Of a stretch of 64,000 bases of DNA, positions 12,301-23,900 are shown in pieces. Below the pieces are notes generated by a model that was not told the DNA's origin, did no database searches, and worked only from the letters and a program-made list of their open reading frames with translations. Origin of the DNA: Zeugodacus cucurbitae (taxonomy: Eukaryota; Arthropoda; Insecta; Diptera; Tephritidae); assembly GCF_028554725.1 (NCBI RefSeq), contig NC_071671.1, forward strand, positions 9,978,001-10,042,000. The letters run 5' to 3'. Position numbers and translations under genes: made by a program. Positions within the stretch are counted from its first letter, which is position 1; each line of letters opens with the position of its first letter.

Positions 12301-15300
12301 TGAGGAAACCAACTCAAATGAAGTTAATACAGATGTCAACAATACTCGTAAAATTGTTGCAGAAGAGAAGAATATCCAAAATGAAGCGAAATATGAACAA
12401 ACTTCAATTGAAATTAATATAAAATCAGCTACTAGTCCAACACCTGATAGCCGAAGTGAAGAGAATCAAACTGAAGAAGTCTGTACTGAGGTTGGAAAAA
12501 CTTACGCAAAGAAGGATATGCCAGATGGTAATTTGGTGACAAAAGTAATGTCAGATGATAGTGAAAGGAAGGACACATCGATAGAGTCAAAAGAAAACAT
12601 TCCAACATTAAACTCTACTACTGAAGGTGGACAAACATTGATAAACAAGGATATGCCAGATAGCAATTTGTTGACGAAGGTATTACCAGATGATAGTGAA
12701 CAGCTGAAATCAATAGTAGAGTCAAAAGAAAATATACTAAAATCACAGGACCCTGATGAGAGTAAAGACGAAGATTCGCAGTGCAGCGAAAAGGCTGAAA
12801 ATAACACCGTCATCGCGGCTGTAGCAGAAGAGTCAGAAAAATCGTGTGAGCAAAATGTTGACACTCAAGGATCAAGTGCTAAACTTCAAAAAGTGGATGA
12901 GCAAAAAGTAGTTCTTACACCGGAAGCGGATAGCCAGGCATGTAAAAAACGCATTGAACCGCTAAAAACTGCGAATGAAACTATGACCAAAACACAAGTT
13001 GTTCCGGAGAATACTGAGAGCAAGTGTGACATGGTGTTGAGTGAAGAAAGTACACTTGAAAAGCACGTCGTTGTTAGTGAGCAAAAAACTCTCGAGCAAA
13101 CTGAGGTTGAAATTACTGAAACGAAGGAGGTCATTGAATCAGCAGTAGATAAATCAGAAGAACTACTTGAAACTGCAGAAGCTAGCATTGCAAAAACTGG
13201 TGTAATTGAAAATTGCATTGCGGAGAGCAATGATATTGTGATACCTGACTCCATGACGTCAAGTAACACAGAAAGAAGTAGTGAATGTAGCACAAATGTA
13301 GCACTGTCAAATGACAATAACTCGATTATCATTGCAAAGGATCTTTCTGCAATAACAGAAAATGATACAAATACCGTTGCTATTGAGGAATCAGTGAGTA
13401 GGATACATAAAGTTATTTGTGCTGTAACGGAAATTGCGGGGAGGAACGAAAATGAGCTGCATGAGAGTGAAGTTGCGGTGCCTTATTTAATTAATAACAA
13501 GGACACGCCGATAGAAAACTGTTTAGAGGAAAAGGAAACAATACCTGCAGTACAAAATGTGCCCAAGACAGAGCCAATAAGTGTGGCGGAATCAAAAGAA
13601 ATTAAGTTACATACTAAGACAACATGTATGAGCAAAAATATAAAAAGTAAACCGAAGGAACTTTCAAAAACCATCAATATTTCAGCCGAACGGAATGTAA
13701 TTGTTGAGAATATGAAGCGTGCTGAAGTTTTGTGGAAATTTAAAATACCTAAAATTTCTGCTAAAAGAAAAAGAGAAGAGAGCGTCGATAGTCCAAGCTC
13801 CAAAGAGAGTAAGAACACAGAGAGCGAGGCAGTTAAAAGAGAGAAACTTTGTAATAATGCAGAAACACCGTTAAATCCACATAAGAAGAAAAAGAGTACA
13901 ATGTTACTATCAAAACAAAAGTCAGAAGAAAAAAAGGTGCTTGAAACATTGTTCGAGGATCAAAAGAAAAGTGAGCGTATTATAAAAGAAATTGATAATT
14001 GGGCAAGAAGGAAGGTGGGGGAAAAAGCGGAAATTTTAGAAACTGAAATTCAAATAGAAACTGCGCAAACGCATAAGAAGTCTTCAAGCCAACATGAAAT
14101 TATGTCAAATATGAATGGTAAAGCTGAAGTTCCAACAAATATGAATGGTAAAGCGGAAATACCAACGGACTTGAAAGTGTTGAACACACATATAAAACAA
14201 AAGAGTGATAAACAGAAGGCCCATAGAGATACAAACACTGAATGCTCTTCAAATGACTCAAAATGTGTTCCCGAAAATCGACAGGAATGCAAGAAGTCAC
14301 CAAAAAAACAGACAAGTCCTTGTAATAAAGGCGATAAAACACATACGAAGGGGCAGAATACAAAAATTCAAGAACGCCGAAAGAGTCATTCAAAAGTTGA
14401 AGACGTGGATCACACTCATGGCTCGAAACACCGAGATGTAAAATCTACTGATGAAACTCATAAAGAAAAGAGTCGAACGAATGGAGGAAACAATGATAAA
14501 TGTGAAGAAACGGTTGCTACAAAGACTCAGTGTGGTGAAGTACAAACACGAAAGGTAGGAAATGGTGAAAATGGAAATAATACCGTTAAGAAATCGCCTG
14601 TGAGTGGAGAGTTAGGAGAAAAATCCAAGAAAATTTTCCACACGAATATTGAAAATGAAAATAATAACGTTAAGAAAGAGGTTGAGATTCGTGAGTTGGA
14701 GGACAAGTCTAAGAAATCTTCCAACACGGAAAACATAACCACTAAATCACTGGTTGACGGTACAATTTCCTCGAAAATAACGAAAGTAAAAAGTGAGTGT
14801 TCAAAAGAGTCAGCAGACACTTCAAATCAAAAGAAAGAATGCGATGGAAATGGTTTTGTTTCGAAGAGAAAATCAATCGAGAAGGACGAAGCGCAGACTG
14901 ATAACCATGAAAAGAGAGCTAAATCTGATGTAGATGTAGGTAAAAATTGTATTGTACAAAAAGTAACGGTAAACGAAGTTTCGTCTACTGAAATAACGGA
15001 AGTTGCTACCGCAGCACATGATATGCTGGAAGACATCACAATTGCAAGTGGTTCTAACACGGCAACAACGAAATATAATCCTGCAACATTTGCGCAAACA
15101 CCGAAACGTCGAAGAACCGCTGGGGATACGAGCAGCGATGATTCGGAAGTTATGTCTAAGCCGCGCAGACGCAAACACTGTAAAATGTGTGTTGAAGAAA
15201 ATGATGACGATGAGTGTGTATCCTTCACGGTGCCCACCACAATGCCACATCCGCCAGCTATTAATCACGTTGATGCAGAACGAAAAAATGAAGATATTAT

Positions 15301-15910
15301 CGATATACTGCAGAATGACCGACCTAATGAATCGAACGATAATCTTCCTGCACCTCAAACACCGACATCATTACCGGCTAATATCAGTCACGATGCAGCA
15401 TATGAGGAGATCGATACACGATTACAATTGATGTTCGCTTCGCCCAAACCTGCAGACAAAACTTCGACTAACAGTTCGCTTTCGGTCGCCAGCCAAGTGA
15501 AGGTCCAACTACTGCAGCCAACTTTGGAAACTAGTGCAGTAGCAATAGACGTAACTGACAACGATGTGCCTGCCGAAATTGGTTTACCTGTCACTAAGGC
15601 ACCAGTTGACGACGCCAAACCACCGGCTGATTTTAGCGTTACAGACACATTCCTCAGCGACATCAGCGCCAACTCTTACCTCGCGTCCGATATGAATGTG
15701 ACTATTAATGAAACCAATCACAGCGGCGTGAATGCGAATTCGTCGTTCAGCGACAGTAATGTGAGCACGAAGCATATTTCACTCGGCTCAAGTGATTATC
15801 GGTTTGAAAAGGTTTCGGAGAATGTTGTGAATTTATTTATAACGCGTAAACGACGTGGCAAGCGAAAGTCGACTGCCACAATAACAACAAATACAGTATC
15901 GGCAACTTAG
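9389..15910 (+). CDS. FLASH: FLASH (CASP8AP2) homologue, histone pre-mRNA 3'-processing factor, 6 exons, 2069 aa
   Basis: FLASH sits in histone locus bodies, binds Lsm11 of the U7 snRNP and recruits the cleavage complex that trims replication-dependent histone mRNAs. Exons: 9389-9451, 9521-9711, 9775-10335, 10395-11494, 11552-11779, 11844-15910, all GT-AG and joining into one frame. The start MDLNDLDIYEDL contains LDIY (residues 6-9), the motif known to be needed for cleavage-complex recruitment. It is followed by a coiled coil to about residue 85, with LLDTAKAEIKRKDKQIDQIR matching the vertebrate N-terminal helix. The rest is mostly disordered: a basic Arg/Ser/Asp-rich block, then a very long Glu/Lys/Ser/Thr region with internal repeats, then a basic patch (TPKRRRTAGD) and a C-terminal segment (SDYRFEKVSENVVNLF) likely to be the Mxc/NPAT-side contact. 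It is much longer than the Drosophila protein as I remember it. The identity rests mainly on the N-terminus. Confidence 0.88.
12510..12745 (+). repeat. Internal duplication in FLASH coding exon 6
   Basis: Two successive translated blocks share the pattern KDMPDxNLxTKVxxDDSE followed by ESKENI, about 46 residues apart (near 12514 and 12649). This is a tandem coding duplication in the disordered middle of the protein. A smaller MNGKAEVPT/MNGKAEIPT doublet lies at about 14112-14168. Confidence 0.8.
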
Positions 15911-16287
15911 CTAGTAAGCACAACACGAATCTTGTATATTCGAATATATACTATGTAATTATAAAAGAGATTTGTATTTGTTTTTTTTTTTCTTTTTTTT
16001 ATCTATAATTTCGCATACGCTTGTACTTATTTAACGTATTTACAATATATATTTGTAAGATAAATTTTTTATAAAATAATTAACACAATAACAATAACAA
16101 AGTGCACATTTAGTTGTCTTTAAAAATGCTTTTTGCGCTAAAAATGAAAAGAGCCAATCATTCTGCTTCAGCAGTAAATATTCTTAAAATTATAAAGTTT
16201 GTGTGAGTATTTTTCGATGAGCACAAGTATATACTTAACGGCATATACGCTTGGTCCGTAATTTTCCGTCGTGTCTTCGAGACTGTC
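15911..16287. other. Convergent 3' intergenic gap between FLASH and the aquaporin
   Basis: AT-rich DNA holding the two facing 3' UTRs. I see no gene and no strong canonical polyadenylation hexamer on the + strand close to the FLASH stop. Confidence 0.4.
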
Positions 16288-17731
16288 TTACTCCTCCTTT
16301 TCCTTACGTTCACCCACCAAGTATCGCCTCACCACTGGTAGCCTATATATCGGCACCGACAACAGCGCGCCAACGCATGCACCAATCCAATAGACAATTA
16401 TGTGCTCCACATTGGTGTGTCCACGGCAGCCCCATTTGAGTGCGGTTGCCAGCACAGGATTGAAGTAGCCACCTGAGTAGTTGAACGCTGAAAACATCAC
16501 ATAATTAAAAGCGTAAACTTTTCTTGAGACGGATCTCACGTGTTCCATGATTATGTATGGACTGAGCTAATCTCTAATTGTGTCAACTGTTTGATACTCT
16601 ACAACATACCTGCTACCACTAAACTGGTGCCGATGAACGAATCAATAAAGCTGCAGAATTTCGGATCTTTCTCGCTGAGCGCTTTCGAGGCGAGACGGCA
16701 AAGTAGTGTGGCGAATCCTTCGATAGCGGCGCCCAGATAGGGGTGTACCTGGCAAAGTAAAATCGAGAGGTGAAAGAAAATTACATTTTATTGATTGCTC
16801 GTTTGAATCACAAATCTCCACGACGGAAAATTTAACCTCTAAATTACAAGTAGTCTCCGTAAATTCTAATGTAAAACCTGACTCCTCATGAAATTCCGCA
16901 AAAGTAAGAAGTTAAAATGATTTTTTTAGTAAGGAAATATCAGAGGAGAAAAGGAGGGGAAAGACGGGTCGATCAAAATAGAAAGCGTTTCAAATAGAAT
17001 ACAAATTTTCCTTCTATCAAGTACAAGTGCGAGTTTTTCTCAACTTGATCGACACATCGCATATATTCTTTCAAAATAAAGATTTTCAAAAAATTTAGTT
17101 TATCTCCCCTAAGCTTAGTGATATTCTAGTATTTTTGACGTTGTTGTCCTCCCATTCTAAGAAATTCCATCCGAAGAAATTGTAAAAAACGACTCCTCAC
17201 CTGTAAATCCGCATTGCACTCCTCAAAGGCACGTCCCTTATGTGTTTCGGCAAATTCGAACCACCAGAAAACCTGAACAATGCGATAAACACAGCAACCA
17301 CCCATTAATTCGGCCCATGTACGCAATGCTACTTCCTTGAACGATGTCTTGCCTTCCACCAAGTCTTCCATATGTGTGTATGGGCACGCGGAAGCATCAC
17401 CCCATACCTTGCCCCACCAAACGGTTAACATAAATAGAAAGATTGCGTAAGCAGCAACGCCGAAGTTGTCAGCCACTAAGTGGACAAAGGAGAGAGTATG
17501 TTTAATATTTCTATCATGAAATTCCAAATTAATTTATATAGTTAAACACTTACCAATAATTAACTCGAAGCAGCAAGCACACAATTCAGCGGCAGCGATC
17601 GCTTCATTGACGAGCACTGGCACTATGCCTTCGCGATCGACAAAACGCTTGGCGAGACGTCGTGCTGTTTGGGCAAGCGCACAGTAGCCGATCATGAAAC
17701 CGGTACTGATACCCAGCGATGTCATGGACAT
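16288..17731 (-). CDS. Unorthodox aquaporin (AQP11/12-like), 4 coding exons, 263 aa
   Basis: A membrane channel of the MIP superfamily; AQP11/12-type members are usually intracellular (ER) water, glycerol or peroxide channels. Exons: 17731-17554, 17475-17201, 16748-16610, 16487-16288, all with GT-AG borders and one frame. The start ATG at 17731 was chosen because it is followed by MSMTSLGISTGFMIGYCAL, the first membrane helix. The first pore motif is Cys-Pro-Tyr (residues 90-92, in ASACPYTHMED) instead of Asn-Pro-Ala. The second is Asn-Pro-Val (207-209, in GGYFNPVLATALKWGC). This pairing of an odd first box with a near-normal second box is typical of insect AQP12-like proteins such as Drosophila CG12251. 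The C-terminus is a short charged tail (GERKEKEE). A good acceptor at about 17828 suggests that the 5' UTR continues in an upstream exon, possibly near 18834-18960. Confidence 0.88.
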
Positions 17732-19762
17732 TTTCGATTTGGTATACGATTTTACTTAAACTATTATCCTTAAATCTACGACTAGATTGGTTTGGTTGTA
17801 CTGGAGTACCTCCAGAGATAGATGTCCTAAATGTAAAAAATAAAATATCAAATTATGAAATATCTTTATATGAGAATTTTGTAGTTTATTTTGTTTGAAA
17901 TTTCTACAGTGTGGGATTCAGTGGCTACATTATGTTAAAGCTTCTATTTTTAAGGTAAAATTGAATATTGTACTTATTCAAAAATATTTTTTTATGAGAT
18001 AAGAAATGAGATATATGTTCATCGAACAACTGGTTCATTGGTATTTAATATTAAATATCGAACGGTTGCGTTAACCAAAAGGTCTAACTAACTATTCAGA
18101 CTTTACAAAACGTTTTCGAACAAGATATAGATTCCATAAACTATACTAAAGGCTAACTAGTAAGGTCGGCAATAATATTAAGGCACCATCTTAAAGAGCT
18201 GTACCGCAAATAAGTATTTATCGTATAATGTTCTACACAATAATACGTCATAATCCCCAAAATTTCACTTAAAATTTGTTTATTTATTATTTTTTACTAT
18301 GCATGCTTGTATGTATGTTATTACGATTTTACTAATTTTTATCCATTTCTCTCATTCATATTAAAATTACTACAGTTGTTGTATTCGCAATGTAATCATA
18401 TAATAATCATATTCAATCACACGCTTTTGTTGAGAATGCACAAAATTACATGTCTCTTGTCTACACATGCCCCGTATTTGAGGATTTTCAGCTGCTCATC
18501 ACTCATTGCTGAGAGAATTAGTTCAGTTTGCTGGCGATACTAAAAATAGTATGACATTTGAATTTTCACATCGCCAAGATCGCCGATGTATATCTAACAC
18601 ATTATTATTGGTCTCTACTAAATATTTGCAAAATATTTTACTGCAATTAACACATTTTATGCAACAACAAATTGACTACAACTAGCACTTGTAACATCAA
18701 TTAACAATACGATCGCGACGTAAATCTTTGATCTTGAGCTTGATCAGCATAGCATAATCAATGAATAATGTATGCAGGTGTAGTTCATCAAAAAAAATAC
18801 TATACACTTTTATAATTTGTACTCAAATTTACCCGTTAGAACTGTTGTGACCGCGCCGTTGGACGAGAGATGACTATTGGTCGCCTGCCGATCTGACGAC
18901 AACTCTGCTTTTGGCACACTCACCGCATCATCGTTTGAGAATTATGTTGTTTTCCGAGGCTAGCTATTTGTTTTTGTTATTATTCACACAAATAAAGGCT
19001 GAACATAGAGGACCTGAAAGAAAATGGAAAAAATTGAGGTACAAGAGCCAATGCTCTTTTATATAAACGATGTTATAACCAATTATATTGCTTTAACTCA
19101 TAATTTTTTGTTGTTTAACGGATGGTAAACACTGCTAAAATATGTTATGATAGAAAACATAATTCTCACGTAATTAACATAATTACATTAAATTTGCCTT
19201 ATCTGCAGTAAGGTCAGTAAAGTCTGATGGGGCCGGTTAAAGTGTTGTTTGACCATATTCGTATGCATAGGCGCTACAAACTAAAAAACTAAGGCTTAAG
19301 TATTACTATTACTTCGGCATGAAAATGTCAGTTTTTTTTCTGTTCTTCATCTGCAACAAAGAGACGACTGAAATAATTATTACTTTCGATATTTCTAGGT
19401 TATCCACTAAACATTGCTCAAACGCTCACATGTAATCTCCTAGAATGTTGGAAACCCACTTTATACTACATTTTAAATTCTTTAATTATTATTATTACTT
19501 AATATCTTCAAAACACATTTGAAATTTAAATGTGCCAACGGCAGTCTGATATCCGCTTATATTCGATCAACGAAAATCGTCATCTACTCGTAACAACTGT
19601 CAAAATAAACAGCTGTATTTGTTTACATGCGTGTTTTCGAACTTAATCAGCTGTTGTAGTGCCGGTGTGCGTATTATTTACAAATTTTAGCAAATAATTA
19701 AAAGTAAGTGCTGTGTGTTGGCTTATATTTGCATAAATCATATATTGTATATTTTCTTACAG
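17732..19762. other. Aquaporin 5' UTR intron and promoter region; TMEM186 5' end
   Basis: No coding gene seen. On the minus strand a pyrimidine-rich acceptor at about 17827 and a possible donor (CTAACGG|GTAAAT at about 18834) suggest a non-coding first aquaporin exon around 18834-18960. On the + strand, 19704-19762 looks like the 5' UTR intron of TMEM186 (donor GTAAGTGC, acceptor TTCTTACAG). Confidence 0.4.
19610..19655 (+). promoter_or_regulatory. Twin CAGCTG core-promoter motifs upstream of TMEM186
   Basis: CAGCTGTA at 19610-19617 and CAGCTGTT at 19648-19655 both fit the CAGCTSWW class of fly housekeeping promoters. They lie 50-95 bp before the putative 5' UTR intron, a reasonable position around the start of transcription. 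There is no TATA box. Confidence 0.45.
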
Positions 19763-20437
19763 ATGAGTATAAGCTTATTAAAGCGTACACACGCGATAGG
19801 AAAATCGCTCATCCATATAACGAAGCAAATTAATTTCTCCTGCACATACTCCTCTTGCGCCAGCACAGCGCTACTTGCGCAATCAACCACATTTGCGCGT
19901 AAATCTACACCTGCATCTTTAAATTACGCCACAACTGCCACAACAAGCGCTGCAGGCGTCACGCCGCAATGGACAACTATATACCGTCTGCCACTTATAC
20001 GCCTTGCTGCCGGTTTTCAACGTTTGAAAATCTATCAAGGATTGTTGACAACGCTGGCATTACCAATTAGTTTTACACTATCACAATTTGGCACGATTAC
20101 ACCAAATTCTGTTGCTATTGTTGGAGTCATTGGCGTGTCGGGACTTATGACATTAACACTATTTAGCTTACTTGTGCGAAATGTGGTCGGTTTCATTTAT
20201 GTTAATGATGAGCTTAACAAAGTGAAGTTGGCTTATGTTGATTTCTGGGGCAAACGTACTGATGCCATTGTGGATATTGATGATTTGAACGTTGATTGGG
20301 CAAAACTGCGACCCACTGCATTTAATCTCTATCAGAAGATACGTTTGTACAGTGACAAAACAAAGGCATTTAAGTTGATGCTTAATTATGGTGTTATTGT
20401 GGAGCCGGAAACTTTTGCAGGCATATTTGGAGAATGA
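19763..20437 (+). CDS. TMEM186: TMEM186, mitochondrial complex I assembly factor, 224 aa
   Basis: TMEM186 is an inner-membrane protein of the MCIA complex that helps assemble respiratory complex I. The ATG at 19763 directly follows a splice acceptor, so it is preferred over an in-frame upstream start at 19715, which would lie in the intron. Residues 1-50 are rich in Ser, Thr, Ala, Lys and Arg with no acidic residues, as in a mitochondrial presequence. IYRLPLIRLAAGFQRLKIYQ (73-92) is the conserved family entry motif. Two membrane segments follow at about 93-110 and 115-137, then VVGFIYVNDE (141-150), FWGKRTDAIV (161-170) and the C-terminal LNYGVIVEPETFAGIFGE. All of these align with human TMEM186, which is about 213 residues. 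An AATAAA at about 20639 is the likely polyadenylation signal. Identification is by motif recognition. Confidence 0.88.
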   Translation: MSISLLKRTHAIGKSLIHITKQINFSCTYSSCASTALLAQSTTFARKSTPASLNYATTATTSAAGVTPQWTTIYRLPLIRLAAGFQRLKIYQGLLTTLALPISFTLSQFGTITPNSVAIVGVIGVSGLMTLTLFSLLVRNVVGFIYVNDELNKVKLAYVDFWGKRTDAIVDIDDLNVDWAKLRPTAFNLYQKIRLYSDKTKAFKLMLNYGVIVEPETFAGIFGE

Positions 20438-20999
20438 ACAGCGCAGTTTGTGTGATCATATGTGTAAAAAGCGGTAGCATAAGTTATAAAATCTACATAT
20501 AAGCTTCTAAAAGGCTTTGTATGTAGAACGCGTAATTAAGGTTACTGTCAAATAAGCATATTTTCTGATATAGCATCATGTATTTGTTGTTATTGTTGTC
20601 ATAACACATCCCCCTCTAAATCGATTTAAATTCTTGATAATAAACTCATTAAAATAAAAGAAATATCTATAATTAGTTTAATTTCAAATTACATGCGTAA
20701 TTTTGTAAACATTGCTATCACATTCTAGTTTGCCGAAAAAATATACATAGTTGTATTAAAAATATGATTTTACTCTCGTCACATATAAATAGGTAACTTT
20801 TTCTATTTACTTACATATAAAGTGCTTATAAAATAACATTTAATAACAATATTTGCGCCATTGCATATGTAGTGCAAAATATAACGTAACAATCTATATC
20901 TACACATAAAACATACATACATATATTATGTACTGGCATTGTATAAATTCTAAGTTATATAAAGACTCTTCCTATAAATAAAGTAATAAAAAAACACAT
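20438..20999. other. TMEM186/SLC22 convergent 3' gap
   Basis: AT-rich intergenic DNA with the TMEM186 3' UTR and the SLC22 3' UTR facing each other. No other gene seen. Confidence 0.4.
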
Positions 21000-23900
21000 T
21001 TATGGATCGGCTTGTCGCGCTATATACTTGGGCTGCATTTCATCGCCACTGTTGGCTCCATCTACGTCAGCATTAATACACACAGTGGCTGGCTCCTCCA
21101 ACGCATCTGCACTGGCTGGTTTTTTATTGGACTTATCTTTACCCAGTTGTTTTGCCTCAGCGACCTGCAATTGAAATGCGTAAGGTGATAAATGTTTGTA
21201 TTTAACAGAAATTACTGCTAAAAACACTTGTTGCACTACAACGTGTCAGTGAATTTGTAAAATATTGATTATATACAGTTGTATGTACATAAATATATAT
21301 GTAAGTAGAGTTGCATACTCACTGTGTCAGGCAGTTTCTTACGAAATGTTTCTGGTAACAACAGCCCCAAGATACCTGCTGAGAAGGATGCAGCTCCAAA
21401 AAGCAATAGCGGTAAGGCTTCGTAATATGTACCCTTTATGGAAGAATATACAAGGAAAATTAGTTTATATATATATTTTTAAGTACGATTATTTGTATGT
21501 AAGTATATAGTTGGTTGTGCATTACCAAGAGTGGCACAAAAGGTGCGAGCATAGCACCAAAACGAGCAAACGTAGACATAACACCGACTCCGCCACTGCG
21601 TATTAACTGTAAATAGACGGCGTAGAAATTAATAATTAACAGCTGTTTAGTACTTTCAGAATATAAGAAAACCATTTTAAAATTGTAAAAAGGCAATAAT
21701 TGGAAAATATGTAATTTTAACTCTTATTGTATATATGTATGTGTTGACATATGTATGTTATGGCGAACGGTTATTTAACTGTAACCTAGAAAATTATAGC
21801 ATACAATGTATGTACATACATTTACCCGTTACGAATATTGATATTTTTATTTACAAATAGGTTTAAGATGAATTTGAATGAAGAAAAAATAATAAAAAAT
21901 AATAATTCCAAAGCATATTAAATTATTTAATTAAATAGATTAATAATATTAAATAAAAAAAAATTATTTTTTAAAATAGAAAAAATTTAAGATAAAAAAA
22001 TATTCAGTCGCTATAAAAAACAAATTAATCATATAAAATAAATAAAAAATACGAGATACCTTTTATAAAAATATAAAAAATGAAATAAAATAAAATTCAA
22101 TTCAATTTAATAAAATAAAGTAAAATAAAAAAAATAAAATAAAATAAAATAAAATAAATTAAAGTAAAATAAAAAAAAAATAAATTAAATTAAATAAATA
22201 AAATAAAATAAAGTAAATTTAAATTAAATTAAATAAAGTAAAATAAAATAAAATAAAATAAAGTAAAATAAAATAAAATAGAACAAAATAAAATAGAATA
22301 AAATAAAATAAAATAAAATAAAATAAAGTAAAATAAAAAAAAAATAAATTAATTTAAATAAATAAACTAAAATAAAATAAAATAAAATAGAGTAAAATTA
22401 AATTAAATAAAGTAAAATATAAATAAATAAAATAAAATAAATAAAATAAAATAAAATAAAGTAAAATTAAATAAAGTAAAATAAAAAAAAAAAAATAAAT
22501 TAAATTAAATAAAGTAAAATAAAATAAAGTAAAATAAAAAAAAATAAATTAATTTAAATAAATAAACTAAAATAAAATAAAATAAAATAAAATAAAATAG
22601 AGTAAAATTAAATTAAATCAAATAAAGTAAAATAAAATTAAGTTAAATTAAATAAAATAAAGTAAAATAAAAATAAATTAAATTAAATAAATAAAATAAA
22701 ATAAAATTAAGTAAAATTAAATTAAATAAAGTAAAATAAAAATAAATAAAATAAAATAAATAAAATAAAATAAAATAAAGTAAAATTAAATAAAGTAAAA
22801 TAAAAAAAAATAAATTAAATTAAATAAAGTAAAATAAAATAAAGTAAAATAAAAAAAAATAAATTAAATTAAATAAATAAACTAAACTAAAATAAAATAA
22901 AATAAAATAAAATAGAGTAAAATTAAATTAAATCAAATAAAGTGAAATAAAATAAAATAAAATTAAGTAAAATTAAATTAAATAAAGTAAAATAAAAAAT
23001 AAATTAAATTAAATAAATAAAATAAAATAAAATAAAGTAAAATTAAATAAAGTAAAATAAAAAAAATAAATTAAATTAAATAAATAAACTAAAATAAAAT
23101 AAAATAAAATAAAATAAAATAGAGTAAAATTAAATTAAATCAAATAAAGTAAAATAAAATAAAATAAAATTAAGTAAAATAAAACAAAATAAAGTAAAAT
23201 AAAAATAAATTAAATTAAATAAATAAAATAAAATAAAATAAAGTAAAATTAAATTAAATAAAGTAAAATAAAAATAAATTAAATTAAATAAATAAAATAA
23301 AATAAAATAAAATAAAATAAAATAAAATAAAGTAAAATAAAAAAAATAAATTAAATTAAATAAATAAACTAAAATAAAATAAAATAAAATAGAGTAAAAT
23401 TAAATTAAATCAAATAAAGTAAAATAAAATAAAATAAAATTAAGTAAAATTAAATTAAATAAAGTAAAATAAAAAAATTAATTAAATTAAATTAATAAAA
23501 TAAAATAAAATATAGTAAAATTAAATTAAATTAAATAAAGTAATCAAATCTATTTCAAGTGATAATTTATACAATAATTACTCAGTGTTCAACTCACCGT
23601 AGGCATCATTTCGGCCGTATATGTGTAAATCACAGCAAATGAAGACGTGATCCCCAGCTTTCCGATTAGGAAAAGTGTCACTATAGCGCCAGTTGAACCT
23701 TTAAAAAATTTCGCAAAAATTAATAAACAATTCAAATTAGGCAATAAATCAACTACTGAGCTGATTGAAATATCATTGCATTACGTGTCTCCAAGTTAGT
23801 TTGCACTACATTTGGAAAGCAGATTTTGAAGAAAAAACAACGAGCAGATATATAATATATACACAAATATATTAATAAGGCGTACTCATTATACTGATGT

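Noticed and set aside
14050..15358. Several long minus-strand ORFs opposite FLASH exon 6
   Set aside because: Shadows of the Glu/Lys/Ser-rich + strand frame; they are Ser/Phe/Leu-rich with no domain and overlap each other.
19715..19762. Upstream in-frame start for TMEM186 (16 extra residues)
   Set aside because: Lies within a likely 5' UTR intron (GTAAGTGC ... TTCTTACAG). The ATG at 19763 immediately after the acceptor gives a proper mitochondrial presequence.
22000..23545. Could the A/T array be a replication origin or matrix attachment region?
   Set aside because: Extreme AT content alone is not evidence; simple-repeat expansion explains it.
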